From assembly GCA_963750065.1 (NCBI GenBank), contig CAVVPK010000008.1, positions 1 to 64,000 on the forward strand: a stretch of 64,000 nt of DNA, read 5' to 3'. A program made the position numbers and the translations under genes. Under the pieces are notes generated by a model. It did not search any database, was not told the origin of the DNA, and saw only the letters and a program-made list of their open reading frames with translations. The stretch's first letter is position 1; each line of letters starts with the position of its first letter. This document shows positions 43,259-52,787 of the stretch, piece after piece. The stretch comes from CAVSRC01 sp963750065 (GTDB taxonomy: Bacteria > Pseudomonadota > Alphaproteobacteria > Rhizobiales > Kaistiaceae).

Positions 43259-44578
43259 TCACACCTTTTCGAGACGCATGACGAAAAAGCCGTCCATGCC
43301 GGGGGGGACGTCTCTGCCGGCATCGTGGCAGGGCAATGTCCGAATCGTGCCGGCCGGCGTGATCGGTGCCGGAAGGCCGCCGATCTCTTCCGCCGCGACC
43401 GGCCTGAGCGCCAGGCGGTTGCGTTCGGCGGCACCGGCGGCGTGATTTTCGCCCTCCTCCGGCTCCAGCGAGCAGGTGCAGTAGATCAGCGTGCCGCCGG
43501 GCGCCAGCCAAGCCGCGGCGCGGTCGATCATGCGTGCCTGGACCGCCGCCAGAGTGGCGATGTCCTCCGGGATTTTCAGCCAGGGGACGTCCGGATGGCG
43601 GCGGATGGTGCCGGTCGCCGAGCAGGGCGCGTCGAGCAGCACGGCATCGAAGGGCTCCGCCGGCTGCCAGTCGAGAATATCGGCGGTCACCGTCTCGGCG
43701 GAAAGGGAGAGGCGGGCGAGATTGGCGGAAAGCCGCTTCAGCCGGTTGGCGGAGATATCGACCGCGGTCACGCGAGCGCCAGCGGCGGCAAGCTGGGCGG
43801 TCTTGCCGCCCGGTGCGGCACAGAGATCGGCGACCCGCCTGCCGGCGACATCGCCGAGGAGACGAACGGGCAGGGTGGCGGCCATGTCCTGTACCCACCA
43901 GGCACCGTCATCGAAACCGGGGAGCGCTTCGATCGCGTGCGCATTGGCAAGGCGCACGGAGCCGGTGGCAGTAACCGCGCCACCCAGTTTTTCCGCCCAG
44001 CCGGCGGCATCGTCCTTGACCGAGATGTCGAGCGGTGCTTCGCCAAGATGCGCTTCGGCGATGGCGCGCGCCGTCTCCTCGCCATAAGTGGCGACCCAGC
44101 GCTCCCATAACCATTCGGGCGCGTCGAGCCTGGCCGAATCGATATAGGCCAGCAGCGCGTCGTGCTCGCGCGCAATGCGCCTGAGTACGGCATTGGCGAG
44201 GCCCTTGAGGTGGCGCGTCTTGGGGTCGGCGGCGATCTGGTCGATGGCGAGCGAGACCGACGCATGGTCGGCGACCTCCATGAACAGCACCTGGGTCACG
44301 GCGATTTCGAGCACGTGGAAGAAATCGCGCGAGCGCGGCGGCTTCTTTTCGATGAGACGATCGAGAAGCGCGTGCACTTCGCCGTGGCGGCGGAGCGCCG
44401 TGGAGGCGATGGCGCGGGCGAGCCGCCGGTCGCGGTCGGTCAGCGCGCTGAAGGCGCGGTCGGAATCGAGAAGCGCGTCGAGCGGCTGCCGGCGGTCGAG
44501 CACGCCGGAAAGCAGGCTGGCGGCGGCGGCACGGGCGGCAAGGCCGGCGGGTTTGGTCTGGTGCAGGGATTGTTTCAT
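43259..44578 (-). CDS. rsmB: RsmB/NOP-family 16S rRNA (cytosine) methyltransferase
   Basis: 439 residues. An N-terminal NusB-like domain (about 10-145, with RDRRLARAIASTALRRHGEV and FHVLEIAVTQVLFM) is followed by the SAM-dependent methyltransferase: WWVQDMAATLPVRLLGDVAG, VADLCAAPGGKTAQLAAAGA, VTAVDISANRLKRL, VLLDAPCSATGTIRRHPDV (first catalytic Cys) and LIYCTCSLEPEEGE (second Cys). RsmB makes m5C967 in E. coli 16S rRNA; the exact target here is assumed by family. Confidence 0.92.
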   Translation of the reverse strand: MKQSLHQTKPAGLAARAAAASLLSGVLDRRQPLDALLDSDRAFSALTDRDRRLARAIASTALRRHGEVHALLDRLIEKKPPRSRDFFHVLEIAVTQVLFMEVADHASVSLAIDQIAADPKTRHLKGLANAVLRRIAREHDALLAYIDSARLDAPEWLWERWVATYGEETARAIAEAHLGEAPLDISVKDDAAGWAEKLGGAVTATGSVRLANAHAIEALPGFDDGAWWVQDMAATLPVRLLGDVAGRRVADLCAAPGGKTAQLAAAGARVTAVDISANRLKRLSANLARLSLSAETVTADILDWQPAEPFDAVLLDAPCSATGTIRRHPDVPWLKIPEDIATLAAVQARMIDRAAAWLAPGGTLIYCTCSLEPEEGENHAAGAAERNRLALRPVAAEEIGGLPAPITPAGTIRTLPCHDAGRDVPPGMDGFFVMRLEKV

Positions 44579-44619
44579 CGGGCCCGTGGGTTAAGCCACC
44601 GACCCACTGCCGACAAGCT

Positions 44620-45561
44620 TTATCCCCACGGTCCCTTCGGGCGGCCGGTGGTGCCGACCCTGGGAACTGCAACCGAGGGGCGGGCGAGGGGTTGGCCGGC
44701 GGTGGGGCGGAACCCCTGCGTGCGCGCCATCTCCATCAGCGCGGCGATGCGGTTCTCGGTCGCCGGATGGGTCGAGAACAGATTGTCCATGCGCGTACCG
44801 GCGAGCGGGTTGACGATGAACAGATGCGCCGCCGCCGGATTCTGCGCCGCTGCCGGATTGGGAATGCGCTCGGCGGCATTGGAGATCTTCGCCAGCGCCG
44901 AAGCCAGCGCCTGCGGGCGGCCGCTGATCTCGGCACCGGCGCGGTCGGCGGAATATTCGCGTGTGCGGCTGATCGCCATCTGCACGATCATGGCGGCGAC
45001 CGGCGCCACCAGCGCCGCAATCAGCACGCCGACAAAGCCGAGCGGATTGTTGCGATTTCCTCCGAAGCCGCCGAAGAACAGGCCGAAATTGGCAAGCATG
45101 GAGACGGCACCGGCGAGCGTGGCGGTGATGGTCATGGTCAGCGTGTCGCGATTTCTGACATGGCCGAGCTCATGCGCCATGACCCCGGCGATCTCGTCCC
45201 GGTTGAGCATCTGCAGCAGGCCCGAGGTGGCGCAGACGGCGGCGTGCTCGGGATCGCGCCCGGTGGCAAAGGCGTTTGGCTGCGGGTTGTCGGCGACATA
45301 GACACGCGGCATGGGGAGATTGGCGCGGCCGGCGAGTTCGCGCACCAGGCCGTAGAATTCCGGCGCGCTCTGCGCGTCGACCTCGCGGGCGCGGTTCATC
45401 GACAGCACCAGCCTGTCCGCGTTCCAGTAGGAAAAGAGGTTCATGCCGGCGGCAAAGAGGAAGGCGATGACGGCACCGCCGGAGCCGCCGATGAGGAAGC
45501 CGACGCCGATGAAGATCGCGGTCAATGCCGCCAGAAGCATGCCGGTGCGAAGCGTATTCAT
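44620..45561 (-). CDS. htpX: Protease HtpX homologue
   Basis: 313 residues. Two N-terminal membrane helices, the zinc-site helix GVMAHELGHVRNRD (HExxH), two further helices, and the third-ligand region REYSADRAGAEISGRP. HtpX is a membrane metalloprotease for quality control of membrane proteins. It is intact here, whereas the other M48 gene at 24288 is frameshifted. It lies 41 bp upstream of rsmB. Confidence 0.94.
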   Translation of the reverse strand: MNTLRTGMLLAALTAIFIGVGFLIGGSGGAVIAFLFAAGMNLFSYWNADRLVLSMNRAREVDAQSAPEFYGLVRELAGRANLPMPRVYVADNPQPNAFATGRDPEHAAVCATSGLLQMLNRDEIAGVMAHELGHVRNRDTLTMTITATLAGAVSMLANFGLFFGGFGGNRNNPLGFVGVLIAALVAPVAAMIVQMAISRTREYSADRAGAEISGRPQALASALAKISNAAERIPNPAAAQNPAAAHLFIVNPLAGTRMDNLFSTHPATENRIAALMEMARTQGFRPTAGQPLARPSVAVPRVGTTGRPKGPWG

Positions 45562-45745
45562 GGAACTGCCGTAACGTCTCCGGTGCCGCCCTCAGATTGG
45601 CACTATGTCGGGAGGCGTGGCGCGCCGCGCAAGGGAAGCCGGCTGCGGCTGCTTGCCCGATAACCCGCTTTGCGCGTATTCATTCGATATGCAACTTGTG
45701 ATATTGGCTATTGACCGGTTCGGGCAGGGCGCGATAGGACGATAC

Positions 45746-45759
45746 AGGAATATATTCCT
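45746..45759. promoter_or_regulatory. 14-bp perfect palindrome upstream of the nuclease gene
   Basis: AGGAATATATTCCT, ending 25 bp before the nuclease ATG, in the AT-richer part of the 222-bp gap 45562-45783. It could be an operator or a promoter element of that gene. Confidence 0.35.
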
Positions 45760-45783
45760 TTTCGACTCGCGAAAGGCACGGGC

Positions 45784-46251
45784 ATGGCGGGCATTCGAAG
45801 GGCTCTCGGCGGGATGCTGCTGACCCTGGCACTTGTTGCCGGGGCCGGTGCAGCCGACGCCAGGGAACGCCTGGCCGGGCCGGTCGTCGGCACCGTGCAG
45901 AGGGTGATCGACGGGGACACTCTGGTTGTCGAGGTGCCGGTCTGGCTCGGCCTTGCGGTGACCACCAGCGTGCGGCTGAAGGGCATTGATACGCCCGAGC
46001 TGCGCGGGGCCTGCCAGCGGGAGAAGGACCTGGCGCTGCGGGCGAAGCGGCGGCTCGCCGAGGAGACGACGCAGCAAGTGACTCTGCGCAATATCGAAGG
46101 TGACAAGTATTTCGGCCGGGTCGAGGCGGATGTGACCACCGTGCCCGACGGGCTGAACCTCTCCGATGCGATGCTGGCGAGCGGTCTGGCGCGCCCCTAT
46201 GACGGGGGAAAACGCGGCGATTGGTGCGGCTTGGCGAGCCTCGATCCGTAG
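45784..46251 (+). CDS. Exported thermonuclease-like protein
   Basis: 155 residues with a signal peptide (about 1-24, MLLTLALVAGAGAADA) and an SNase fold: GTVQRVIDGDTLVVEV, VRLKGIDTPEL (active-site Asp/Arg region), CQREKDLALRAKRRL, YFGRVEADVT and LASGLARPYDGGKRGDWC. The RVxA-D segment is close to the catalytic Arg region. Secreted small nucleases of this sort are frequent in rhizobia and may have lost activity; catalytic residues look mostly kept. Confidence 0.82.
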   Translation: MAGIRRALGGMLLTLALVAGAGAADARERLAGPVVGTVQRVIDGDTLVVEVPVWLGLAVTTSVRLKGIDTPELRGACQREKDLALRAKRRLAEETTQQVTLRNIEGDKYFGRVEADVTTVPDGLNLSDAMLASGLARPYDGGKRGDWCGLASLDP

Positions 46252-46375
46252 AACTGCCTAATCTTGCAGCAGAGTGCTTAAAGGCTCACCATGCGCGCCG
46301 GCGCGAATCGGCGGGCCGCAGAGCCCGCGGCGCGCTTCTGTCAGGGAGGTTAAGCGACCGGACGGAGAACCGCAT

Positions 46376-46582
46376 ATGAAAGCGTTGAATCTCATCACCC
46401 TGATCCTGATCATCATCGGCGGGATCAACTGGGGTCTGGTAGGTCTGTTCGACTGGAACCTGGTCCACGCGATCCTGGCCTTCTCGCCGATCATCGAGAA
46501 GATCGTCTACATCATCGTCGGCCTGTCGGGCCTGTGGCAGATTTGGCCGCTATCGCAATCGATGCAGGGCGGAGCGTCGTAG
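46376..46582 (+). CDS. DUF378-family small membrane protein
   Basis: 68 residues, two membrane helices: ALNLITLILIIIGGINWGLVGLF and IIEKIVYIIVGLSGLWQIW. The GGINWGLVGLFxxN motif is the DUF378 (YuzA) signature. Function unknown. The upstream 117 bp hold a GGGAGG-like stretch, and the start at 46376 gives the family length. Confidence 0.85.
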   Translation: MKALNLITLILIIIGGINWGLVGLFDWNLVHAILAFSPIIEKIVYIIVGLSGLWQIWPLSQSMQGGAS

Positions 46583-46593
46583 AGCGGACACGG

Positions 46594-46623
46594 GCGAGCG
46601 GGCGGCCCGAAGACCGCCCGCTC
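46594..46623. terminator. Hairpin between the convergent DUF378 and acs genes
   Basis: CGAGCGGGCGG and CCGCCCGCTCG form a perfect 11-bp stem with an 8-base loop. It lies between the two stop codons and has no T run, so it may stop transcription in both directions only weakly. Confidence 0.6.
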
Positions 46624-46631
46624 GACTCACA

Positions 46632-48591
<1,960 letters not shown>

Positions 48592-48719
48592 GCCCTTCCT
48601 CCCGATAGTCGCTGTCCGGCTTCAGCCGGATTTAGACCCTTTATAAGCGCGGGGGGACGGGGGGATGCAAGCCTTGCGGCGCGTCAGGAGACAGCAGCAG
48701 CAGGCCGCCAAGCAAGAAT

Positions 48720-48773
48720 TGTCAAGCTGTGACAGTGCCTTCGGGCGCCGGTGATGAATTTACAGGCTGTAAA
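48720..48773. promoter_or_regulatory. Two inverted repeats between acs and the DUF1203 gene
   Basis: TGTCA-AGCTG-TGACA (48720-48734) and TTTACAG-G-CTGTAAA (48759-48773), both perfect, lie in the divergent 312-bp gap 48592-48903. They are candidate operators for acs or for the rightward gene. I cannot match them to a known regulator. No other gene is seen in the gap. Confidence 0.4.
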
Positions 48774-48903
48774 GTGCGGTAGCCGCTTTGCGTGAGCGGC
48801 ATGCCGCCATGCAGCGTGGCAGGGCGCTGCGCAAATCGGGTGGCCGGAAAGCGCGTCGGCACCGCATCAAAGGTGCCAACGAACCGAAATGGAGACCGAT
48901 CCC

Positions 48904-49383
48904 ATGCCTGTTCACTTCTCTCCCGTGCCGACCGATGACGCCGTGGCGCTACGCGCCGGCAAACCAGACGCCAACGGCCAGCCGCCCGAGGTGCATGTTG
49001 CCGAGGAATCCGGCCTGCCGTGCCGGCACTGCCTCCGTCGGATCGCGGCGGGCGAGCGCTATCTGATCCTTGCCTACCGACCGTTTCCGGCGCCACAGCC
49101 CTATGCCGAAATCGGACCGATCTTTCTGCATGCGGACCCATGTCCCGCTGCACCGCCCTCCGCCGAACTGCCGCCCATGCTGACCAGCGCGGCCTACATC
49201 CTGCGCGGCTATGGCGCAGACGATCGGATCGTCTACGGAAGCGGCAAGGTGGTTGCCCCCGGCGCGCTTGCTGCCGGGGCAGAGGCACTGTTCGCCGAGG
49301 ACCGGATCGCCTATGCGCATGTCCGCTCGTCGACCAATAATTGCTATCAGTGCCGGATCGACCGCGCGCGGCCCGGACGCTAG
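48904..49383 (+). CDS. DUF1203 domain protein
   Basis: 159 residues. DUF1203 pattern: EESGLPCRHCLRRIAAGERYLILAYRPFP, PYAEIGPIFLHADPC, YILRGYGADDRIVYGSG and ending with NCYQCRIDRA. Five cysteines. The ATG at 48904 has GGAGA at the right distance; an in-frame ATG at 48889 overlaps that ribosome-binding site. Function unknown. The 3' end overlaps the convergent EVE gene by 4 bp. Confidence 0.75.
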   Translation: MPVHFSPVPTDDAVALRAGKPDANGQPPEVHVAEESGLPCRHCLRRIAAGERYLILAYRPFPAPQPYAEIGPIFLHADPCPAAPPSAELPPMLTSAAYILRGYGADDRIVYGSGKVVAPGALAAGAEALFAEDRIAYAHVRSSTNNCYQCRIDRARPGR

Positions 49384-49793
49384 AGGCCGCCCATCGTGCA
49401 CACGCGCTTCCACTCGGCCGCGGTGACCGGCTGGACGGAGAAGCGGGAGAACTTGACCAGCGCCATGTCGGAGAGCGTCTTGTCGGCCTTGACGGCGGTG
49501 AGCGTCACGGGCTTCGGCAGCGCCTCGACGGCGGCGATATCGACGCAGTCCCACTTGCCCTCCGTGTCGGTCGAATCGGGGTGGGCTTCGCGCACCACCT
49601 CGACGATACCGACCACGGCCTTCTCGGCGCCGGAGTGGTAGAAGAAGCCGCGATCGCCTTTCTTCATGGCGCGCATGGTGTTGCGGGCGGTGAAGTTGCG
49701 CACACCGTCCCATTCCTGGCCGGCCTTGCCCTTCTTGACCTGCATCTCCCAGGACCAGGTCTCGGGCTCGGACTTGAACAACCAGTACGCCAT
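49380..49793 (-). CDS. EVE-domain protein
   Basis: 137 residues forming one EVE (PUA-like) domain: YWLFKSEPETWSWEMQVKKG, EWDGVRNFTARNTMRAMKKGDRGFFYHSG, VGIVEVVREAHPDSTD and VKFSRFSVQPVTAAEWKRVC. EVE domains bind modified bases in DNA or RNA. In many rhizobia this gene lies beside a YciI-like gene and gpsA; here those neighbours are replaced by two HTH regulators. Confidence 0.85.
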   Translation of the reverse strand: MAYWLFKSEPETWSWEMQVKKGKAGQEWDGVRNFTARNTMRAMKKGDRGFFYHSGAEKAVVGIVEVVREAHPDSTDTEGKWDCVDIAAVEALPKPVTLTAVKADKTLSDMALVKFSRFSVQPVTAAEWKRVCTMGGL

Positions 49794-49949
49794 GACGGTG
49801 TCTCCTTCGCGGCGTCCACAAGCGCTGTGGGCATCCAGCGCGCGTCCGCCATGCCGGTCAACATGGGGAATGGAGCCGGGAGGATTCTGGCCTCGGCACG
49901 ATTGGCAGGTTCTGCGCAGCGGTTCCCGGCCGACAGCCGGTCTTCAAGA

Positions 49950-50342
49950 TCAGACGTCGTCGTCCTTTATCTCGGGCGCAAGCGTGCGGATCAACGCCAG
50001 AACCTTGCGTTTGATCTGGTCATCGTCGATCCGCGACAAGGCCCGGATGATCTTGTGATCCAGCAGCGAGGGAAGTGCGTCGGCGGGTGCATCAGCGGTG
50101 ACGGCGTCGGTGTCGTCGGCGCCGGCGTAGAGATCCGGAACGCTGACACCCAGCAGGCGCGATATCTCGAAAAGCCGGCTGGCACTGATGCGGTTGGTGC
50201 CTTTCTCGTATTTCTGCACCTGCTGAAACGTGATGCCGAGATTTTCCGCCAGCCGCGACTGCGAGAAGCCGCGCGCCGTGCGAATCAGGCGCACGCGCGA
50301 ACCGACAAGGCGATCGACGGGATGAGGCTGTTTGCTCGTCAT
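49950..50342 (-). CDS. XRE-family HTH regulator
   Basis: 130 residues. The HTH spans about 14-68 with VGSRVRLIRTARGFSQSRLAENLGITFQQVQKYEKGTNRISASRLFEIS, a Cro/C1-type domain. The C-terminal half ends with a charged helical part (LPSLLDHKIIRALSRIDDDQIKRKVLALIRTLAPEI). It is divergent from the second HTH gene across a 235-bp AT-rich gap and probably controls itself, its neighbour, or both. Confidence 0.82.
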   Translation of the reverse strand: MTSKQPHPVDRLVGSRVRLIRTARGFSQSRLAENLGITFQQVQKYEKGTNRISASRLFEISRLLGVSVPDLYAGADDTDAVTADAPADALPSLLDHKIIRALSRIDDDQIKRKVLALIRTLAPEIKDDDV

Positions 50343-50418
50343 GATTATTCCGCGGCTGTACGACCAATTGCGGTCAAGGTCAGTCTACGCACAAAAGACA
50401 GGGGGCACCATGATCGTT

Positions 50419-50468
50419 GTATAGCGTAGTTATACACCTGAAGCACAAGCAGCAATTGTTTAAAACAA
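50419..50468. promoter_or_regulatory. Inverted repeats in the gap between the divergent HTH genes
   Basis: GTATA-GCGTAGT-TATAC (50419-50435) and the near-perfect TTGTTT-A-AAACAA (50456-50468) lie in an AT-rich stretch within 50343-50577, unlike the GC-rich surroundings. They are candidate operators for one or both HTH proteins. No third gene is seen in the gap. Confidence 0.45.
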
Positions 50469-50577
50469 GCAATGATTGATTTCAATTAAAGCGATGGCCA
50501 TGCGGTTGTACCACCAGAAGTAGGCAATTGACGCGAAACGGTGTCGTGACGCAAGAATAGCGGCCGGAGCGGGTGGT

Positions 50578-51435
50578 ATGGTAGCGGTTGCAGAATCGTC
50601 GGCAGCGAATTTCGCGTTCAATCTCGCGCGTCTGTGCAAGCGCGAAGCGAGCATCGCTGCGGTCTGCCGCGGGACCAGGATCAATCGCCAGCAGTTCAAT
50701 CGCTATCTGGCCGGGCGCTCGATCCCCAGTGCTGCGAACCGCCAGAAGATTTGCCGATACTTCAAGGTGTCCGAGTCGGAACTCTTCCGCTCGCCCGGTG
50801 CTGCGCGCGCTCTGACGCGACCTGATGTCACGGTGTCGAACCGGAACACGCCGCCGTGGTCGCATGCCGATGTCGGGTCGGTTCTCAGGCTGCTCTATTC
50901 CGACTCGCGGCCGTCAGTCGCGCCGGGAATCTACACCGCACACTTTTCGCAATTGCGCGAGTGCGCGAGCATCGTTCAATCCACGATCGTCGTGCGCAAC
51001 GACGGGAACCTGACGACGTTCCGGCGCGTCACCGGATCGACCGAGCGGCGGGGATCGTGGTGGGGGCAGTTCCGGGGCGATCATCGTGGTGTGGTGATCG
51101 AGCGCGCCCACTGGCTCTACTTCGTCGGCCTCAATGCCAGCGGTGTGCTGGAACCGAGCCTGCTCGTGCTCAGATGGCTTCCCGGCGCGCGTCCGATGCT
51201 CGGCGGCTTTGCATCAATCAATGCGACCGGCGGGCCGGCACCGGTCGCAGCGGTGGTGAACCCGTCCGACCTGTCGTTGAAGAATGCCATGCGTGCGGCG
51301 CACGCCTATTCCTCGGACGATCCGGGGCTCGACCAGCTGGTGCTGGAGGCACTGGAGGAACAGTCGCGCCAGCTTGCATCCAAGACGGCATGGCCAGACC
51401 TGCGCGCCGGCGAGCGGGAAATGCCGCCACTCTAG
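50578..51435 (+). CDS. HTH protein with a C-terminal domain of unknown function
   Basis: 285 residues. The N-terminal HTH (about 10-70) reads FNLARLCKREASIAAVCRGTRINRQQFNRYLAGRSIPSAANRQKICRYF. The rest (about 100-250) is a separate module with VLRLLYSDSRPSVAPGIYTAHF, VVRNDGNLTTFRRVTGSTERRGSWWGQFRGDHRGVVIERAHWLYFVGLN and EPSLLVLRWLPGARPMLGGFASIN. The conserved Trp, His and Gly residues suggest a beta-rich ligand-binding domain. I have seen the architecture in alphaproteobacteria but know no function. The ATG at 50578 has GAGCGGGTGG just upstream. Confidence 0.65.
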   Translation: MVAVAESSAANFAFNLARLCKREASIAAVCRGTRINRQQFNRYLAGRSIPSAANRQKICRYFKVSESELFRSPGAARALTRPDVTVSNRNTPPWSHADVGSVLRLLYSDSRPSVAPGIYTAHFSQLRECASIVQSTIVVRNDGNLTTFRRVTGSTERRGSWWGQFRGDHRGVVIERAHWLYFVGLNASGVLEPSLLVLRWLPGARPMLGGFASINATGGPAPVAAVVNPSDLSLKNAMRAAHAYSSDDPGLDQLVLEALEEQSRQLASKTAWPDLRAGEREMPPL

Positions 51436-51653
51436 TGATAGGAATGTTCGGCGATCTTGCGCGCCTCGCCTTCCAGAATCGCCAGCAGATAATCGAGGAA
51501 GCGGATTTCCTGCTGGTCGACACGCCCGGTGATCTGCCGCACGCCATGGGCCAGGTCGCGCACATAGCAGCCGATCTCCGTTGCCGTGAGGTCGGTCGCG
51601 GCCGCGATCGCATCCTGATCGTCCCGTTCCGTTGGCTGTTCGTATGTCGACAT
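51432..51653 (-). CDS. Small hypothetical protein beside the HTH gene
   Basis: 73 residues, acidic N terminus (STYEQPTERDDQDAI), then a helical part TDLTATEIGCYVRDLAHGVRQITGRVDQQEIRFLDYLLAILEGEARKIAEHSYH. No signal or membrane segment. Start at 51653 chosen at MSTYEQ; the frame runs further upstream into repeat DNA. Its 3' end overlaps the HTH gene by 4 bp, convergent. Not recognised. Confidence 0.55.
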   Translation of the reverse strand: MSTYEQPTERDDQDAIAAATDLTATEIGCYVRDLAHGVRQITGRVDQQEIRFLDYLLAILEGEARKIAEHSYH

Positions 51654-51707
51654 CGGTCCTATCCCCAATTGCGGAACTGCAACAGTAAAGCGCAGATCGG
51701 CACGGCG

Positions 51708-51775
51708 TGCCCTGCTGCCTTCGCGCGAAGGCTTCGCGCTCAGGCGGCTCACCCGGCGGGGAGTGAGGCGAAAAC
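51708..51775. repeat. REP-like palindromic element upstream of the small gene
   Basis: Contains a perfect 16-bp palindrome GCCTTCGCGCGAAGGC (51717-51732), followed by CTTCGCGCTCAGGCGGCTCA and a CCCGGCGGGG stretch. It lies in the 153-bp gap before gpsA and is distinct from the CTCCCC-type units. Confidence 0.55.
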
Positions 51776-51806
51776 GGTCGGGCTTCGGGGTGACGCCCGG
51801 GCGCTG

Positions 51807-52787
51807 TCAGTCGGCTTCCCGGCGTAGCGGGCGCGACATGAGGCCTTCGATGGCCTCGTCGATGGTGAGCGCGCGTTCGACGATGGCCGCGACCGCGTCG
51901 ACGATCGGTGTTGAAACCGCATGGTGCCGGGCAAGGTCGCGGGCGACCGAGGCGGTGGCGATGCCTTCGGCAAGCGCATGGGGCGCGGCCGGATCGCCGC
52001 CACGGCCAAGGTGCAGGCCATAGGAGAAGTTGCGCGACTGCGGACCGGAGCAGGTCAGCACCAGGTCGCCGAGGCCGGACAGTCCCATCAGCGTCTCGGG
52101 GCGGGCACCGAGGACCTCGCCGAGGCGGCGGAGCTCGGCAAAGGCGCGGGCGGTGAGCGCGGCAAGCGCACTGGCGCCGAGCGCGCGCCCGGCGACGATG
52201 CCGGCGGCGATGGCGAGCACATTCTTGACCGCGCCGCCGATCTCGACGCCGATCATGTCGGTCTCGGCATAGGGGCGGAAGCCCGGCCCGGCGAGCGCAT
52301 GGCAGAGGTCGAGCGCCAGCGCCTCGTCTGTCGCCGCAACGGTGACGGCGGTGGGCAGGCCACGGGCGACGTCCCCGGCGAAGCTGGGGCCCGAGATGAC
52401 GGCCGGAACGGTCTCCGGCGCCACCTCGGCGATCACTTCCGAAAGGCGCTTGTCGGTAACGCTCTCCAGCCCCTTTGCGGCGATGACCAGCGGCGTGCCG
52501 GCGGCGATATAGGGTGCGGCGGCTGCGGCGACGGCGCGGGTCGCCTGGGCGGGGACGGCGAGAATGACGGCGTCGGCTCTCAGCGCCACCGACAGCGAGT
52601 CGGTCGCCGGCACATGGTCGAGGCTTACGCCGGGCAGGTAGCGCGGGTTTTCGTGGCGCTCGTCGATGGACGCGACGGTGTCGCGGTTGCGGGCCCACAG
52701 CTTGACCGTGCGACCGGCGCGCGCTGCCGTCAGCGCCAGGGCGGTGCCCCAGGCGCCGCCGCCGATGATGCCGAGAGACTCAATCAT
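51807..52787 (-). CDS. gpsA: NAD(P)-dependent glycerol-3-phosphate dehydrogenase
   Basis: 326 residues. Makes sn-glycerol 3-phosphate for phospholipid synthesis. The nucleotide-binding motif is GIIGGGAWGTALAL, then VILAVPAQATRAV, AAKGLE, ISGPSFAGDVARGLPTAV, MIGVEIGGAVKNVLAIAAGIV (catalytic Lys) and GLSGLGDLVLTCSGPQSRNFSYG. The start overlaps the tsaD stop by 4 bp (ATGA), the usual pair in alphaproteobacteria. Confidence 0.96.
   Translation of the reverse strand: MIESLGIIGGGAWGTALALTAARAGRTVKLWARNRDTVASIDERHENPRYLPGVSLDHVPATDSLSVALRADAVILAVPAQATRAVAAAAAPYIAAGTPLVIAAKGLESVTDKRLSEVIAEVAPETVPAVISGPSFAGDVARGLPTAVTVAATDEALALDLCHALAGPGFRPYAETDMIGVEIGGAVKNVLAIAAGIVAGRALGASALAALTARAFAELRRLGEVLGARPETLMGLSGLGDLVLTCSGPQSRNFSYGLHLGRGGDPAAPHALAEGIATASVARDLARHHAVSTPIVDAVAAIVERALTIDEAIEGLMSRPLRREAD

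Noticed and set aside
49794..49949. Remnant of a YciI-like gene beside the EVE gene
   Set aside because: No YciI motif found in any frame of the 156-bp gap.
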